Origin: Semisulcospira habei
Lineage: Eukaryota > Mollusca > Gastropoda > Semisulcospiridae
Direction of reading: 5' to 3'
Assembly: GCA_036245525.1 (NCBI GenBank)
Contig: BTPG01000005.1
Coordinates: forward strand, 120,364,417 to 120,428,416
DNA: 64,000 nt
In this document: in pieces, positions 12,401 through 24,400 of the stretch
Layout of the letters: each line of letters begins with the position of its first letter
Numbering within the stretch: position 1 is the stretch's first letter
Made by a program: the position numbers and the translations under genes
Notes under the pieces: model-generated
Told to the model about the DNA's origin: nothing
What the model saw: the letters and a program-made list of their open reading frames with translations, nothing else
The model's database searches: none

Positions 12401-15400
12401 AGTTATCATGGTCAGTCCATCTCCTGCATCAGATACATAGTCGCTGGGTAGCCCTTCCAAATTATGGGAAAGGTGGCTGTGGGGTTGGATGGCTTAACAC
12501 AGGCACCATAATGTAGTTACATTACCTTTCCATTTCCTTCAAGAAGCGGGCACCGAGCCAGTCATTCATGTCCTTGAAAGCACTGTCGGCCTTTAGCTTC
12601 AGGTCTTGCAGGACAGCAAATGCAATGGCCTTGATCAGATCAATGCGCACACGGGCTGCCTCCTCTGAAAATCAGTTTCACAAAATGTGACTGGTGCACA
12701 CAATGACATCGGGTTGAGGATCGAAGTTGGCCTGAGTACATATGTGCATGGGCCAACAGTACATGCTCCATGTAGGCCTGACAGCCTATACTGACTACGG
12801 GCATGTGACTATAGAATGGAAGTCATTCGGTTCTGGGAGTTGAATGGTTAAACAAGCAATATGCCCTGACTCACTGCTGAGCAATAACACAATTAATAAC
12901 TAACTCTTTGTGTGTCAGCAGTGCTTTTCTGTTGCGATGATTCCTGCATAAATCATTGCAACAAAAAACGCTACTGACATGCAAAGCTAAAGGGTTAACC
13001 CATTACATCCTGAGGCTGATTTATTTCAATTTGCTTACTGTCCTATGAAGGCTACATTACAGATTAGTCATTACAGATTAATCAACCATTTTAGTTCAAG
13101 GGTGGTGCCAGAATAGCTTGGTGCCTCAGGCACCAAGCTATTCTGGCACCACCCTTGAGCTATCAAAGTCAAATTAATTTCAAGCAGTAGTGTTTCAGAT
13201 TGAAAAGGGTTAAACATGTAAAATTATATACCTTCTTCTTTGATTGAAAAGTAGTATTCCTGTCGCATCTTCTCCCTAGTCATTTTTTTCTGCTTCTCTT
13301 CCTCCGTCAGTCCGACTTCTGACACTGCACAGAAACATAAAGTCACGCCACACTGATGATGGCGACAAAACCCTGCCAAGAACTGCACATACCAGCAAAA
13401 CAGGTCATGTCAAACCAAGAATGCTATAGATATTGCACAGAAAGAGTAAAGTAGATGTTTGTGTCACTCTGAGTACCCTAGCTGTATTCCAGCATACCAA
13501 AACATTGTACAAAGAAATACATAATTTTTGCAATCACCGGAAACACTAAAGTGTTTCCAATGATTCAAAAAAATGTTGCATTTCTTTCACTCGTCAGTGT
13601 ACAAAATAACAGTAAAATGAACACACTACAAACAAAATTAATGCAACAAACAAACAAGAACAGCAAAGCCCTCATGTCGCACATGCATGACCACTCTCAA
13701 ATCTGTTACCTTGACAAAAGGTCAATCAAATGATCAAGTGTTACATTGTCTTCATATAATTACAAAGTTTGGTCATACTGACCTGAAAACGTCCTACACT
13801 CTGTCAACATGTGAATTGAGCCCATTTATTTACCTACACTGACCTTTGACCTGTCTAAGTGGTCAACCAAATGTAGCAGGCATTAACTCATTTGAGATGA
13901 ACAGCATCTGGATATGCATGTTTTTTAGGACGCATATCTGGATGCCGTTGCTTCAAATGAGTTAAAAGATCTCCTTAGGCTCACTTCTGCTGTCACATAC
14001 GAGCCAAAAAGTAACTGTAGTAGTGTACCACTTCTTAGTGTTTAAGTGCAAAACCATGAGGTTGAAATTACCAAATCTCTGAGTTGTCTTTTAACCCATA
14101 TACTGAGGCTAAAAGCTTCAAATTTGTACACTGCCATATGCACGCTACATTATAGTACTTACAGATAATGATATAGACCAATGGCTTTAGTTCAAGGGTA
14201 GTGCCAGAATAGCTTGACGCCTAGAGGCGCCAAGCTATTCTGGCACTACCCTTGAACTATTTTAGTAAAACGTATTTCATACACTGGTGTATTCCAAATG
14301 ATAAGGGTTAATCCCCTAACTGCCACTGTACACAGACTTTGTTTTGTTATCATCAGAATCATTGTAATTCAAACTCAAAGATCCCCAGTCATTTAAGAAA
14401 CATGGATACAGCAAGAGGCAAAGAATCTCATCAGCCCCTGCTCTAGCAGGTGGGTGGTGGTTACACTTTTCCAGCACTGAAGGGGTTACAGACGGCATGG
14501 CTGTTCGGGATAAAGTCAAACATGACAGTTTATGGCTGAGCTGTTCTGGTACCACTACTGAGCTATCATGGTTGATCCATATCTTTCTGTATAGAGTCAG
14601 GGCTGAAATGTGTAATGCGCAGCTCGCTATACAAAAGCTATCTTTCAGTACACATTGTTAGATATACAAACGGTCAGGTCCCTCTGCCCCTTCCTATCAG
14701 GCACAGAAACACCAGCCCACAGAAAAATACACAGATAATATACTGATATGCAAAAGCAATGAGACATTTTGGGAATCATCGGAAACACGATGAAACACTA
14801 TAGTGTTTCCGATGATTCCAAAAATGTTGCATTTCTTTTGCTCGTCAGTATACATGTCTGGTACTTTGTCTGTGTATAATTCCCCATCTTGTACTTTATC
14901 TGCATATATTTATCTGTGTAGTTTGAAGAAGTGGATGTAAGGTGCTGGGAAGGGATGGGGTGGGTTAAAGTAGTGTATAATTGTGCGTGTATCTGATAGA
15001 GAGAGAGAGTGAGCTGTTGTGCATGAGCAGTGAGTCCAGTGTTTTCCTGGAGAACAGCACTATACAAGAGTTATGTATTATTATTATTATTATTATTATT
15101 AATTTCTCATGGTTGTTATACTATTTCTACCAGCGCTTGCCTCACCTATATGGTTTGTAAGCATCTTTTAGTAGAATGAATAAAAATAAAGCAAACATGA
15201 AAAGTGGCAAATAAAATAAACAAATCAACTAAACATTTCCTATCACAGAGCTGGCTATACAAAGGTCAGGCTTTAGTAGAATAAACAAACACAAAATAAG
15301 ACATTAAATGTGACAAATACAATAAACAATTAAATCAGCCAAATATTTCTCCTCACAGAGTAGAGCCAAATATGCTGAAAAAGAAGAATGTGCACCATAT

Positions 15401-18400
15401 GACAAAAATGTAGTTTTTCTGTGAACCTCTGAGTGCTCAGAAATTTCAATTACATATTATTCAACAAGCAGCACCATAAGCTATTCTGACACCACACTTG
15501 AACTATCACTGTCAACCCATGTCTTGTCATATATAGCCATGCAGTCAGAGCTTTTTGGGTTAAATCTAAAGCAAGGTCGTTTCACCATCCTACAAAAGTA
15601 ACAAATTAACCCCCTTGTGCATGCAGCCACTGGTACTGCTAACAGTACCAGTGGTTGCATGCACAAGGGGGGTCAGCCCATAGGGACCTGATGAGTGGTG
15701 CTTTGAATAATGCAAATCTGCTGCACCACCGCATGCGCACAGCCACTTTTAAATAGCTCAAGTCAGAATACAAGGGAGGAAACGAAACCCACCCATGAAA
15801 TTCTAGCTGGGGCCGAAGTATCCTGGACCTCTTTCTCAACATCTAGAGTTGAACGTTAAACCCTTTAGTAGAGTGCCGTGAAAGAGGCCACTATGCACTG
15901 CAGTGCATCCATTGTTTTAAGAAGTGTTTATTCTAAAGTCAAAGCGAATTACTCAAAAAGATATTGACAACTGAGCAGTGTTTAAACCAGGTCAAGGGGT
16001 CTCTGCCTGACTCAAAAGGTGGGGGCGCCAGGGGTCGAGTTGCGTTGGTGGTGCGGGTAGTGGGGAACTCTTACAGCGCCTCCCCCGGGATCACCCTAGT
16101 CTAGGGCCTCTTGGCCTTCGCAAGGCACCCTCGTGTGTAATCCCTCCGGACTAGCATAGCATCCCTCATTCCCAAGACCGCCCGTGCGTGGTCCCTGGCC
16201 ACATCCTCTCCGAGGTGACCCCCAAAACTGGGCAGAACGAGCCCCCAGGCTAAACACGGCGGATCTAGAGGAGAGAACCTCGAAAATTAATCATTGTCCT
16301 GCTGCCTTGCAAGCCTGGCTGCTTGGCTGTGGAAAGGCTAAGGGAGGAAAACTCTGACATCAAAGCCCCCGTGTCTCCGGGGAAGGTTTTTGAGTCTGAG
16401 ACTAGGACAAGGACAGTCTGATATAAAACCTACGGCCCGAGGACCTCGATGCCATCGTCCCAGCTTGCTAGGCCATGGCAGATGAACCAAGGGTTTAAAG
16501 GGTGGGGCCAGTACTGCGCACACTGCACTCCACCAAACAGCTCCACCGCGCAGGCTTTAGGAAACGTCCACGGACCATGACACCGACCATTCCAAGTCCT
16601 GTAGCGATGGGAGAGGGGCGAAACGGCAGGTAAAAGATGTCGCTGAAAGCCGCAGTCTCAAATCTGCATGCAGGCGGTTCAGGATATTGGTCGCCTGATG
16701 TTGACTTGGGGATGACAACGTCACTCGGCACACCCTGAACGACCAAGCAGCCTTCTCTAGGGACAGCACTGCTTGCTCCACACGGAGAGGGGCCTAGAAA
16801 AGGTGGCCTAACCAAAGCTCATCTCCTCGCAACCCCAGTTGGCTAGCCGCGGTCAATGGGCATCTTCTCCTGCGGTCAGAAAACAAGAAAGAATAACAGA
16901 TCCACTCTCATGACGACCACGACCGGATTCAACGTAGCATGCTGGAACATCCAAACCATGCACGACACAGCAGACAGCGGACGCCCTGAACGTCGCTCCG
17001 CCCTCATTGCCCATGAATTGCGCAGGTTAAACATCGACATCGTCGTGCTCAGCGAAGTACACCTTCCGGACGAAAAAGGCAGCCTCCAAGAACTTGGCGC
17101 TGGCTACACCCTCTACTGGTCAGGCAGGCCTGCATCAGAAAGACGGCTCTCAGGCGTGGGCTTCATGGTCAAGACTTCCATTGCGACTAAGCTGGAAAAC
17201 CTACCAACGGGTCACTCAGACCGCATCATGTCCATGCACCTCCCACTGAGACACCAGCAACATGTCACCCTTCTCAATGTATACTCCCCAACCCTCCTGG
17301 CAGAGCCTGCAGAAAAGAACAAGTTCTACACTGACCTGTGCAGCCTCCTACAGAGCACCCCTGCAGACGACAAAGTCATCATGCTTGGCGACTTCAACGC
17401 CAGAGTGGGCCAGGACTCTGAAGCCTGGAAAGGAGTCCTCGGCAAGCATGGTGTCGGGAACTGCAATGACAATGGCCGCCTACTGTTGGAGTTCTGTGCA
17501 GAGCAGCAACTGGTCATCACCAACACTACTTTTCAGCAAAAGGACAGTCGAAAGACCACCTGGATGCATCCTCGCTCCAAACACTGGCACCTTATCGACC
17601 ATGTCCTAGTGCGTCAGAGGGACCGCAGCGACGTCCTCCTCACCAGAGTGATGCCCAGTGCAGAGTGCCAGACTGACCACCGCCTTGTCCGCTGCAAACT
17701 CAGGCTCCCCTTCAAGCCAAAACCAAAGAAATGGGGCCCCCCCAAGAAAAAGCTTGATGTTGCCAGCCTTCAGCGTGATGATGTGAAAGCTGCCTTTCAG
17801 ACAGATTTACAGCGCAGGCTCAAAGACACAGCGGACCCAGCAGACTCTTCCCCTGAAACACTCTGGGAACAACTGAAAACTGCTATTGCAAAATCCTCTG
17901 CAGAAGTCTTGGGTTTCGCTAGAAAGAGGAACAAAGACTGGTTTGACGAAAACGATGTAGAGATCCAGGAACTCCTAGCAAAAAAAAGAGCCGCCCATCA
18001 GGCCCACCTAGCGCAGCCTTCCTACCCTGTGAAGAAGTCTGCCTTTCGCCTCGTCTGCAGCAGTCTCCAGCGCAAGCTCAGAGATTTCCAGAACGAGTGG
18101 TGGACCAGACTCGCACAGAGGACCCAGCTTTTTGCTGACAACGTTGACTAAAGGGGCTTCTACAAAGCACTGAAAGCAGTGTATGGCCCCAGGCACCTGG
18201 TACAGAGTCCCCTGCGAAGCGCTAATGGACAGGCATTGCTCACAGATAATACCTCCATCTTGAACCGCTGGTCGGAGTACTTTCAGAGCCTCTTCAGCGC
18301 TGAGTGCACTGTTCAAGAAGCAGTCATCCTCCAAATCCCACACCTCCCAGCAAAGGTTGAATTGGACGAACCGCCCACCGCTGAAGAGACTCTCACAGCC

Positions 18401-21400
18401 ATCCACCAGCTCAAGAGTGGCAAAGCAGCAGGCATTGATGGAATACAGCCAGAGATCTGGAAACATGGAGGCCCAGCACTGCACAACAAGCTCCACGACC
18501 TCTTTCTATGCTACTGGGAGGAAGGAACACTACCAAAGGATCTCCGTGATGCAGTCGTTATCACCCTGTACAAGAACAAAGGCGAGAAGTCTGACTGCTC
18601 CAACTATCGTGGAATTACCCTGCTGTCCATTGCCGGGAAAATTCTTGCAAGGCTGCTCCAGAATCGGCTGGTACCTGCCATCGCCGAAGACCACCTCCCA
18701 GAGGGCCAATGTGGCTTCAGAGCCAACAGGAGCACCACCGACATGGTCTTTGTGCTGAGACAGCTTCAGGAGAAGTGCCGCAAGCAGAACAAAGGGCTGT
18801 ACGTAACGTTCGTCGACCTCACAAAAGCATTCGACACTGTGAGCAGGCAAGGCATGTGGCAGATCTTGGAGCAACTTGGCTGTCCCCTAAAGTTCCTCAG
18901 CATGATCGTCCGGCTACACGAGGACCAGCAAGGCCAGGTCAGACCCAACAATGACCTCTCAGAACTATTCCCTATTCTCAACGGTGTAAAGCAGGGCTGC
19001 GTGCTGGCACCGACCCTCTTCACCATCTTTTTTAGCATGATGTTGAAGCAGGCCACAATGGACCTCGACGATGACGATGCAGTGTACATCAGGTATCGTC
19101 TCGATGGCAGCCTGTTCAGCCTCAGACGACTGCAGGCCCACACCAAAACCCTAGACCAACTGATTCATGAGCTGCTTTTTGCTGATGACGCTGCCCTCGT
19201 TGCACACAGAGAGAGAGAGAGCCCTACAGCGCATCACGTCCTGCTTCACAGACGCTGCCCAGCTCTTTTGACTCGAGGTCAGTCTGAAAAAGACAGAGGT
19301 CCTCCATCAGCCGGCACCCACGATAGAGCATCGCCCTCCCCACATCACCATCGGCGAGTCTGAACTAAAGTCAGTGCACCAGTTTACTTACCTTGGCTGC
19401 ATCATCACGTCAGACGCCAAGCTGGACAAGGAGCTTGACAGCAGGTTGGCAAAAGCGAACAGTTCTTTCGGGCGACTATTCAAGCGGGTGTGGCACAATC
19501 AACAGCTGAAAACAGGCACCAAGATCAGTGTGTACAGAGCGGTCGTCCTCACCACCCTACTGTATGGTTCCAAGTCCTGGGCACTCTACCGCAGCCAACT
19601 ACGACTCCTCGAACGCTTCCACCAGCGCTGCCTGCGTACCATCCTGGGCATTCACTGGAGTGACTATGTCACCAACGTCGAGGTCCTTGAACAGGCAGAA
19701 ACTGTGAGCATCGAGGCTTTGCTGCTGCAGACGCAGCGCTGCTGGGCGGGGCATGTCTCAATGATGGAGGATCATCGCCTACCCAAGATCACCCTGTTCG
19801 GCGAGCTTGCCACTGGACACCGAGACAGAGGGGCACCAAAGAAGAGATTGTCTCAAGAAGTCACTTAGTGTCTGCCAAATCGACCACCGCCAGTGGTCTT
19901 CGCTTGCTGCGGACCGTGAAACCTGGCGCTCCACCGTCTCCTTTGAGGACTCTCGCAGAGCTAGCCTTAAGGACAAGCGGCTCAGGAGAAAAAACAGAGA
20001 TGCCGCAACTCAGAACCCTGGCCAGACCTTCCCCTGCAGCCTTGACCTTGACCTGCGGTCGAACATGCCTGTCCCGGATTGGCCTCTGCAGCCATGAGCA
20101 GGCCTGCAGACGTCCTAGGCAACCCTTATAAAATCTTCGTTCGCAAAGTCAAGCCAAGAGAAACACTGCTCAGTTGTCAATATCTGTTTCAGACTTGCTT
20201 TGGATTCGGATCGGGTTTGCATTGGATTTGTGTTTATGGGTTGGGCACCTTATACATGTACTTACAATTTGGGGTCATAACAGAGCTGCCTTCCCCATCC
20301 TTCTTTCCTTTCTTTGGAGAAGGGCTGCGACTCTTGCCCTTCTTGCCACCCTTGGCCTTCGCTCCCTTGGCTTTATCCTTCTCCTTCTCTTTCTCCACGA
20401 GTCGATTGCGCTCCTCCTCTTCCTCAGCTTCTTTTGCCGCCATCTCCGCTGTCATCTACATTGTGGAAAAAGGGAACAGACGATATTTAACCCATTTAAC
20501 CCCATGGCCGCATTTCCGCATTTGATGAATATCTTAACTGTTGCTGTGTGCCATGGCTGAATGTGTTACTAACTTTTTTGTGTAGACTTTGACACCATAG
20601 TTGGCAGAAGTTTAAGCCATAAAACCCCACGGCCGCATTTCCCAAATTTACCAGGCATCATCTAACGACTATGTGCCAGCTGCAGGAAATGGATTGACCA
20701 TGATAATTTAAGGGTAGTGTCAGATGAGCTAGGTGCCTGATAATTCAAGGGTAGTGCCAGATGAGCTTGGCGCCTGATGTCGCCAAGCTCATCTGGCACT
20801 ACCCTTGAATTATCATGGTCAATCCATCTCATGCTGTTGGGCGTTGGGGCTAAATGGGTTAACAGACATTCAAAACAGGTGAACTGAAGGTCAGTATAGT
20901 GCATTTGCAATGTTCATGAACCATATTTGTTTCCTCAAAAACATTACCGATGACATTACTGTCTGGAAGTGTCTACTACTTACTCAATTTTAGCCTAAGA
21001 ACCTGTTGTGTTCCTACACAACCCGGGAGGCACTCGGGGAACCCTAACTAGGGCCGAGAGTAGCCTCCCGTCCCAGCCCATCCGGGCACTCACCACGTGG
21101 CCCAATCACAATCAGTCGTTGCTACTTAGCTGTACTGTTCAGACGTGTATTGCCTATAGGACTCGGACCGTTTTTAACCGTTCTTCACTGGCCACTCGCC
21201 TTTTGGATTACTGTGTTCCTTTGGACGTGTACCCTCTGGTGTGCTTGGATTTCGGTGCCTGTGCTTGGATTTCGGTGCTTGTGCTGCTGGGGACTGTTTT
21301 TCGTGCTCTCCTCTCCGTGGTGTGTTTCAGTGACGGAGTGCGGTCTTCGATTCGCGGGCCCTCAAGGGACTTCTTCCGCCGCCGTGTGCTATTGGTACTA

Positions 21401-24400
21401 TGGAGGTTCCTAACCCCATCACCGCAACGCCAGAGAGGTAAGGTATCGGTCCCCACCCTCAGCCGGCCCCAGACTGGTTGCCTGCTTCGGTTGGAGGTCT
21501 TTGTTTTCGATCGGACCGCTTCGCGCAGATCTATCGTTCTCGTTGTCGCGGCCTCGCGGTGCTTGCGCCTGGTCGCCTGCCATCTCTGCTTTCTGTTGCA
21601 GTAGCCCCGTGCGTAACTGCCAGCGGTGTGGAGCTTTTCAGTGGCCGTGTGATACCCATGAATTCTGCCTCCCTTGTACGGGCTGCGCCTCTGACCACAC
21701 TTGCGCAGTGTGTGTCGCCTGGCCAGAGCAACGCTGGTCTCAGCTTTGGGGATTCTACCGGCGTGAGCGCCCACCTCCGGCTAGTGACCGTGCATCCCTC
21801 ATGGAGCCCCCCTCCGTGCCCGGTGCTGTACCCAGTTGCGCTTGCACTGACCGTGGTGATCAACTGACACGTCGGACACTTGAGCCTCACTCTTCCCCCA
21901 AGACTTCTACCCGGACGCCTGCCGACTCTTACGGAGAGTCCGCCTTAGGGCCGAGTGCCTGCCTTACGGAGGCAGGCCTGCAGCGCCGTGCTTGGCGCGG
22001 TGATTTGTCCGAAAAGAGTTCTGGGCGGTCTCGCCATAAAAGGCCTGCGTACTCTTACGGAGAGTTGCTTACTGAGGCAGGCAAGAGACCCGTGTCCCGG
22101 CGTCCACGGTCAGATGATCCTTTTGCAACTTCTTACTCGGCCTCCAAGTTTCGTCGCTCTAGTGCATCCCGAGACGAACGTCAGACGCCTCGTTCTGCTC
22201 TAGGTACTGGCCGACACAGCCCCCGGCCTTCCTCGTTCTCGTCACGTTCATCTACTTCACGAGCTTCGGCCCCCCCGTTCTACTTCCTGCCTGTCTCGGT
22301 GTGCCTCCCCCCGCACGTTCCGTCGCCCGTCGCCTTCTACCGACTGATGCGATGGTGCGAGGACCGCGGCATCTCCCTCCGAGCTCAACACATCCCTGGA
22401 CACTTGAACGTGTTGGCCAACTCCCTCTCTCGGCGCGGCCAGCTACTCCACACAGAATGGACGCTACACCCGGACATCTTTCAGATGATCTGTGCTCACT
22501 GGGAGACTCCCATGATCGACCTATTTGCCACGAGGTGGAATCGCCAGCTTCCCCTCTTCATTTCCCCGATTCCAGGCCCTCTAGCCTGGGCTGTCGATGC
22601 GCTCTCCATTCCGTGGGACGCGCTCATTGCGTATGCTTACCCCCCGACGGTTCTCGTTCCCAAAGTCCTACTCAAGCTCCGAGGTTGCAACGCGGTCGTG
22701 TTTCTGGTCGCCCCGTTCTCTTGGAACAGGTCTTGGACCACCAACCTCCTCAGTCTCGCCACGGGTCCCCCTCTTCGTCTCCCCACCTCGAGGACTATGC
22801 TCAAGCAGCCCCGCCAGCCGCTTTTCCACCCGTGCCTGGAGCGGCTCCTTCACGCCTGGAGATTGTGCGGCAAGCCCTCATCGCTTGAGGCTTCTCGGGT
22901 GCAGCAGTGGAAGCAATCGCTTCAGCCCGTCGACCTTCGACTAGGCGCGTTTACGAGGGCAAGTGGCGAGTGCTCCAGTCATGGTGCGATGACCGGCATC
23001 TCTCTCCCATCGAATTGACTACTCCACAGCTCGCGAACTTCTTCCTCTGGCTATTTGGAGACCTCGGCCTCGCCCCCATCACGATCCGAGGATACCTGTC
23101 CATGATTGCTGACACTTACTGTCATCTCGGCTACCCAGACCCTGGCGCATGTAAAGATCTCGCAGACCTGATGGCGCATTTTGGCCTGCAGCGCCCGGTT
23201 CCCCGCTCCCTCATTCCTCGCTGGGTCTTACCCTGGGTCCTGACGTGGCTTAATTCGGACAGGTTCGAACCGCTTTCCCTGGCTCGCTTTGCCGATGTAA
23301 CAAGGAAGACATGCTTCCTTTAGGGCCTGGCCATGGCGGCTAGAGTAAGCGAACTACACGTGCTGTCTGCAAGTTCTGCCTGCCTCCAGTTCCGGGCAGA
23401 TGGCTCTGTACAATTGCTCACCGACCCTGCCTTCCTCGCCAAGACCAGGTCTCCTTTGACTACGCCCCAGGTCATAACTATTCGGCCGCTAAAAAATGCG
23501 AATTTTCCTCGGGAGATCAGGCAACAAGATCCTGTGCGCGCATTACGCGTTTACCTTCGCAGATCCAAGCCCGTCCGTCGCAGACGGTCACGCCTCTTTC
23601 TGCCTTTGGCCCCCGGCAGAAATGACATAACTGCTCAGACGATATCTTCCTGGCTACGCTGGGTCATAGGGTCCGCCTATCAGGACCTTTCCCCAGACGG
23701 TGCGAAGAGGCTCAAGATACGCGCACATGATGTTCGAGCCATGGCCACGAGCGTCGCCTTCGATCGCAACTGTGCTGTTCGAGACATCGTGGTTGCAGTG
23801 GGCTGGCGGGCAGAATCAACATTCGCCCACTTCTACCTCTGGGATCTGTCGGGCCAGCGAGACAACCTCGCTCTGGTGGGGGACATCGCTGCAGCACAAC
23901 ACTCCCTCCCGGCGCCGGACGCGCCATAGGTGTGCACTTAGCTAAAATTGTCGAGAGTTTGGCGACTAGGTGGTTGGCTCTGTCGTAGGTCCTTTATGAC
24001 GGTACCTTGGACGCGGCACTCACCTCCTTTTCGCCATTTTTCCAGACAGTAATGTCATCGATAATGTTTTTGAGGAAACAAATTAATTTTTCTCTAAAAT
24101 ATATTTTTTTCGAAAAATACTTACCGATGACATTACTGTCTGGAAGTGTCAACTACTTACCCAATTTTAGCCTAAGAACTTGTTGTGTTCCTTCACAACC
24201 CGGGAGGCACTCGGGGAACCCTCATTAGGGCTGAGAGTAGCCTCCCGTCCCAGTCTATCTGGGCACCCACGCCCAATCACAAATCAGTTGTGATACTTAG
24301 CTTACCAGCGGCAAGCGGGGCAGGTGGGAGGGTCCTTCGAGTAATGTCATCGGTAAGTATTTTTCGAACAAATATATTTTAGAGAAAAATTAATTTGTTT

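Larger units (their letters stand above)
16013..20130 (+). mobile_element. Non-LTR retrotransposon (LINE, RTE-like), full or nearly full length, inactive
   Basis: A GC-richer segment of about 4.1 kb with an 840-bp leader, an endonuclease-RT reading frame from 16,856 and a short tail after 20,050. The frame is broken by an in-frame TAA at 18,149, a shift in a (GA)n run near 19,205-19,220 and another shift near 19,830. Domain order is APE-type endonuclease, RT, then a C-terminal RWAGH-like region. Exact ends are not certain and no target duplication was found. Confidence 0.85.
20926..24082 (+). mobile_element. DIRS-like element A, 5' part (interrupted by B)
   Basis: Left terminus TTTGTTTCCTCAAAAACATT; variant-specific leader GTCTACTACTTACTCAATTT and CCCTAACTAGGGCC. 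Contains a spliced Gag start, an in-frame Gag to RNase H deletion fusion, a methyltransferase-like segment and a recombinase with two stops, then the first half of its ICR ending TTGAGGAAACAAA at 24,082, where element B begins. The remaining 300 bp of A are at 30,636-30,935. Confidence 0.85.

Noticed and set aside
20266..20455. A separate small lysine-rich gene starting at the ATG at 20,455
   Set aside because: The ATG immediately follows a splice acceptor and the GTAAGT donor at its end keeps SPEF2 in phase with the next exon.
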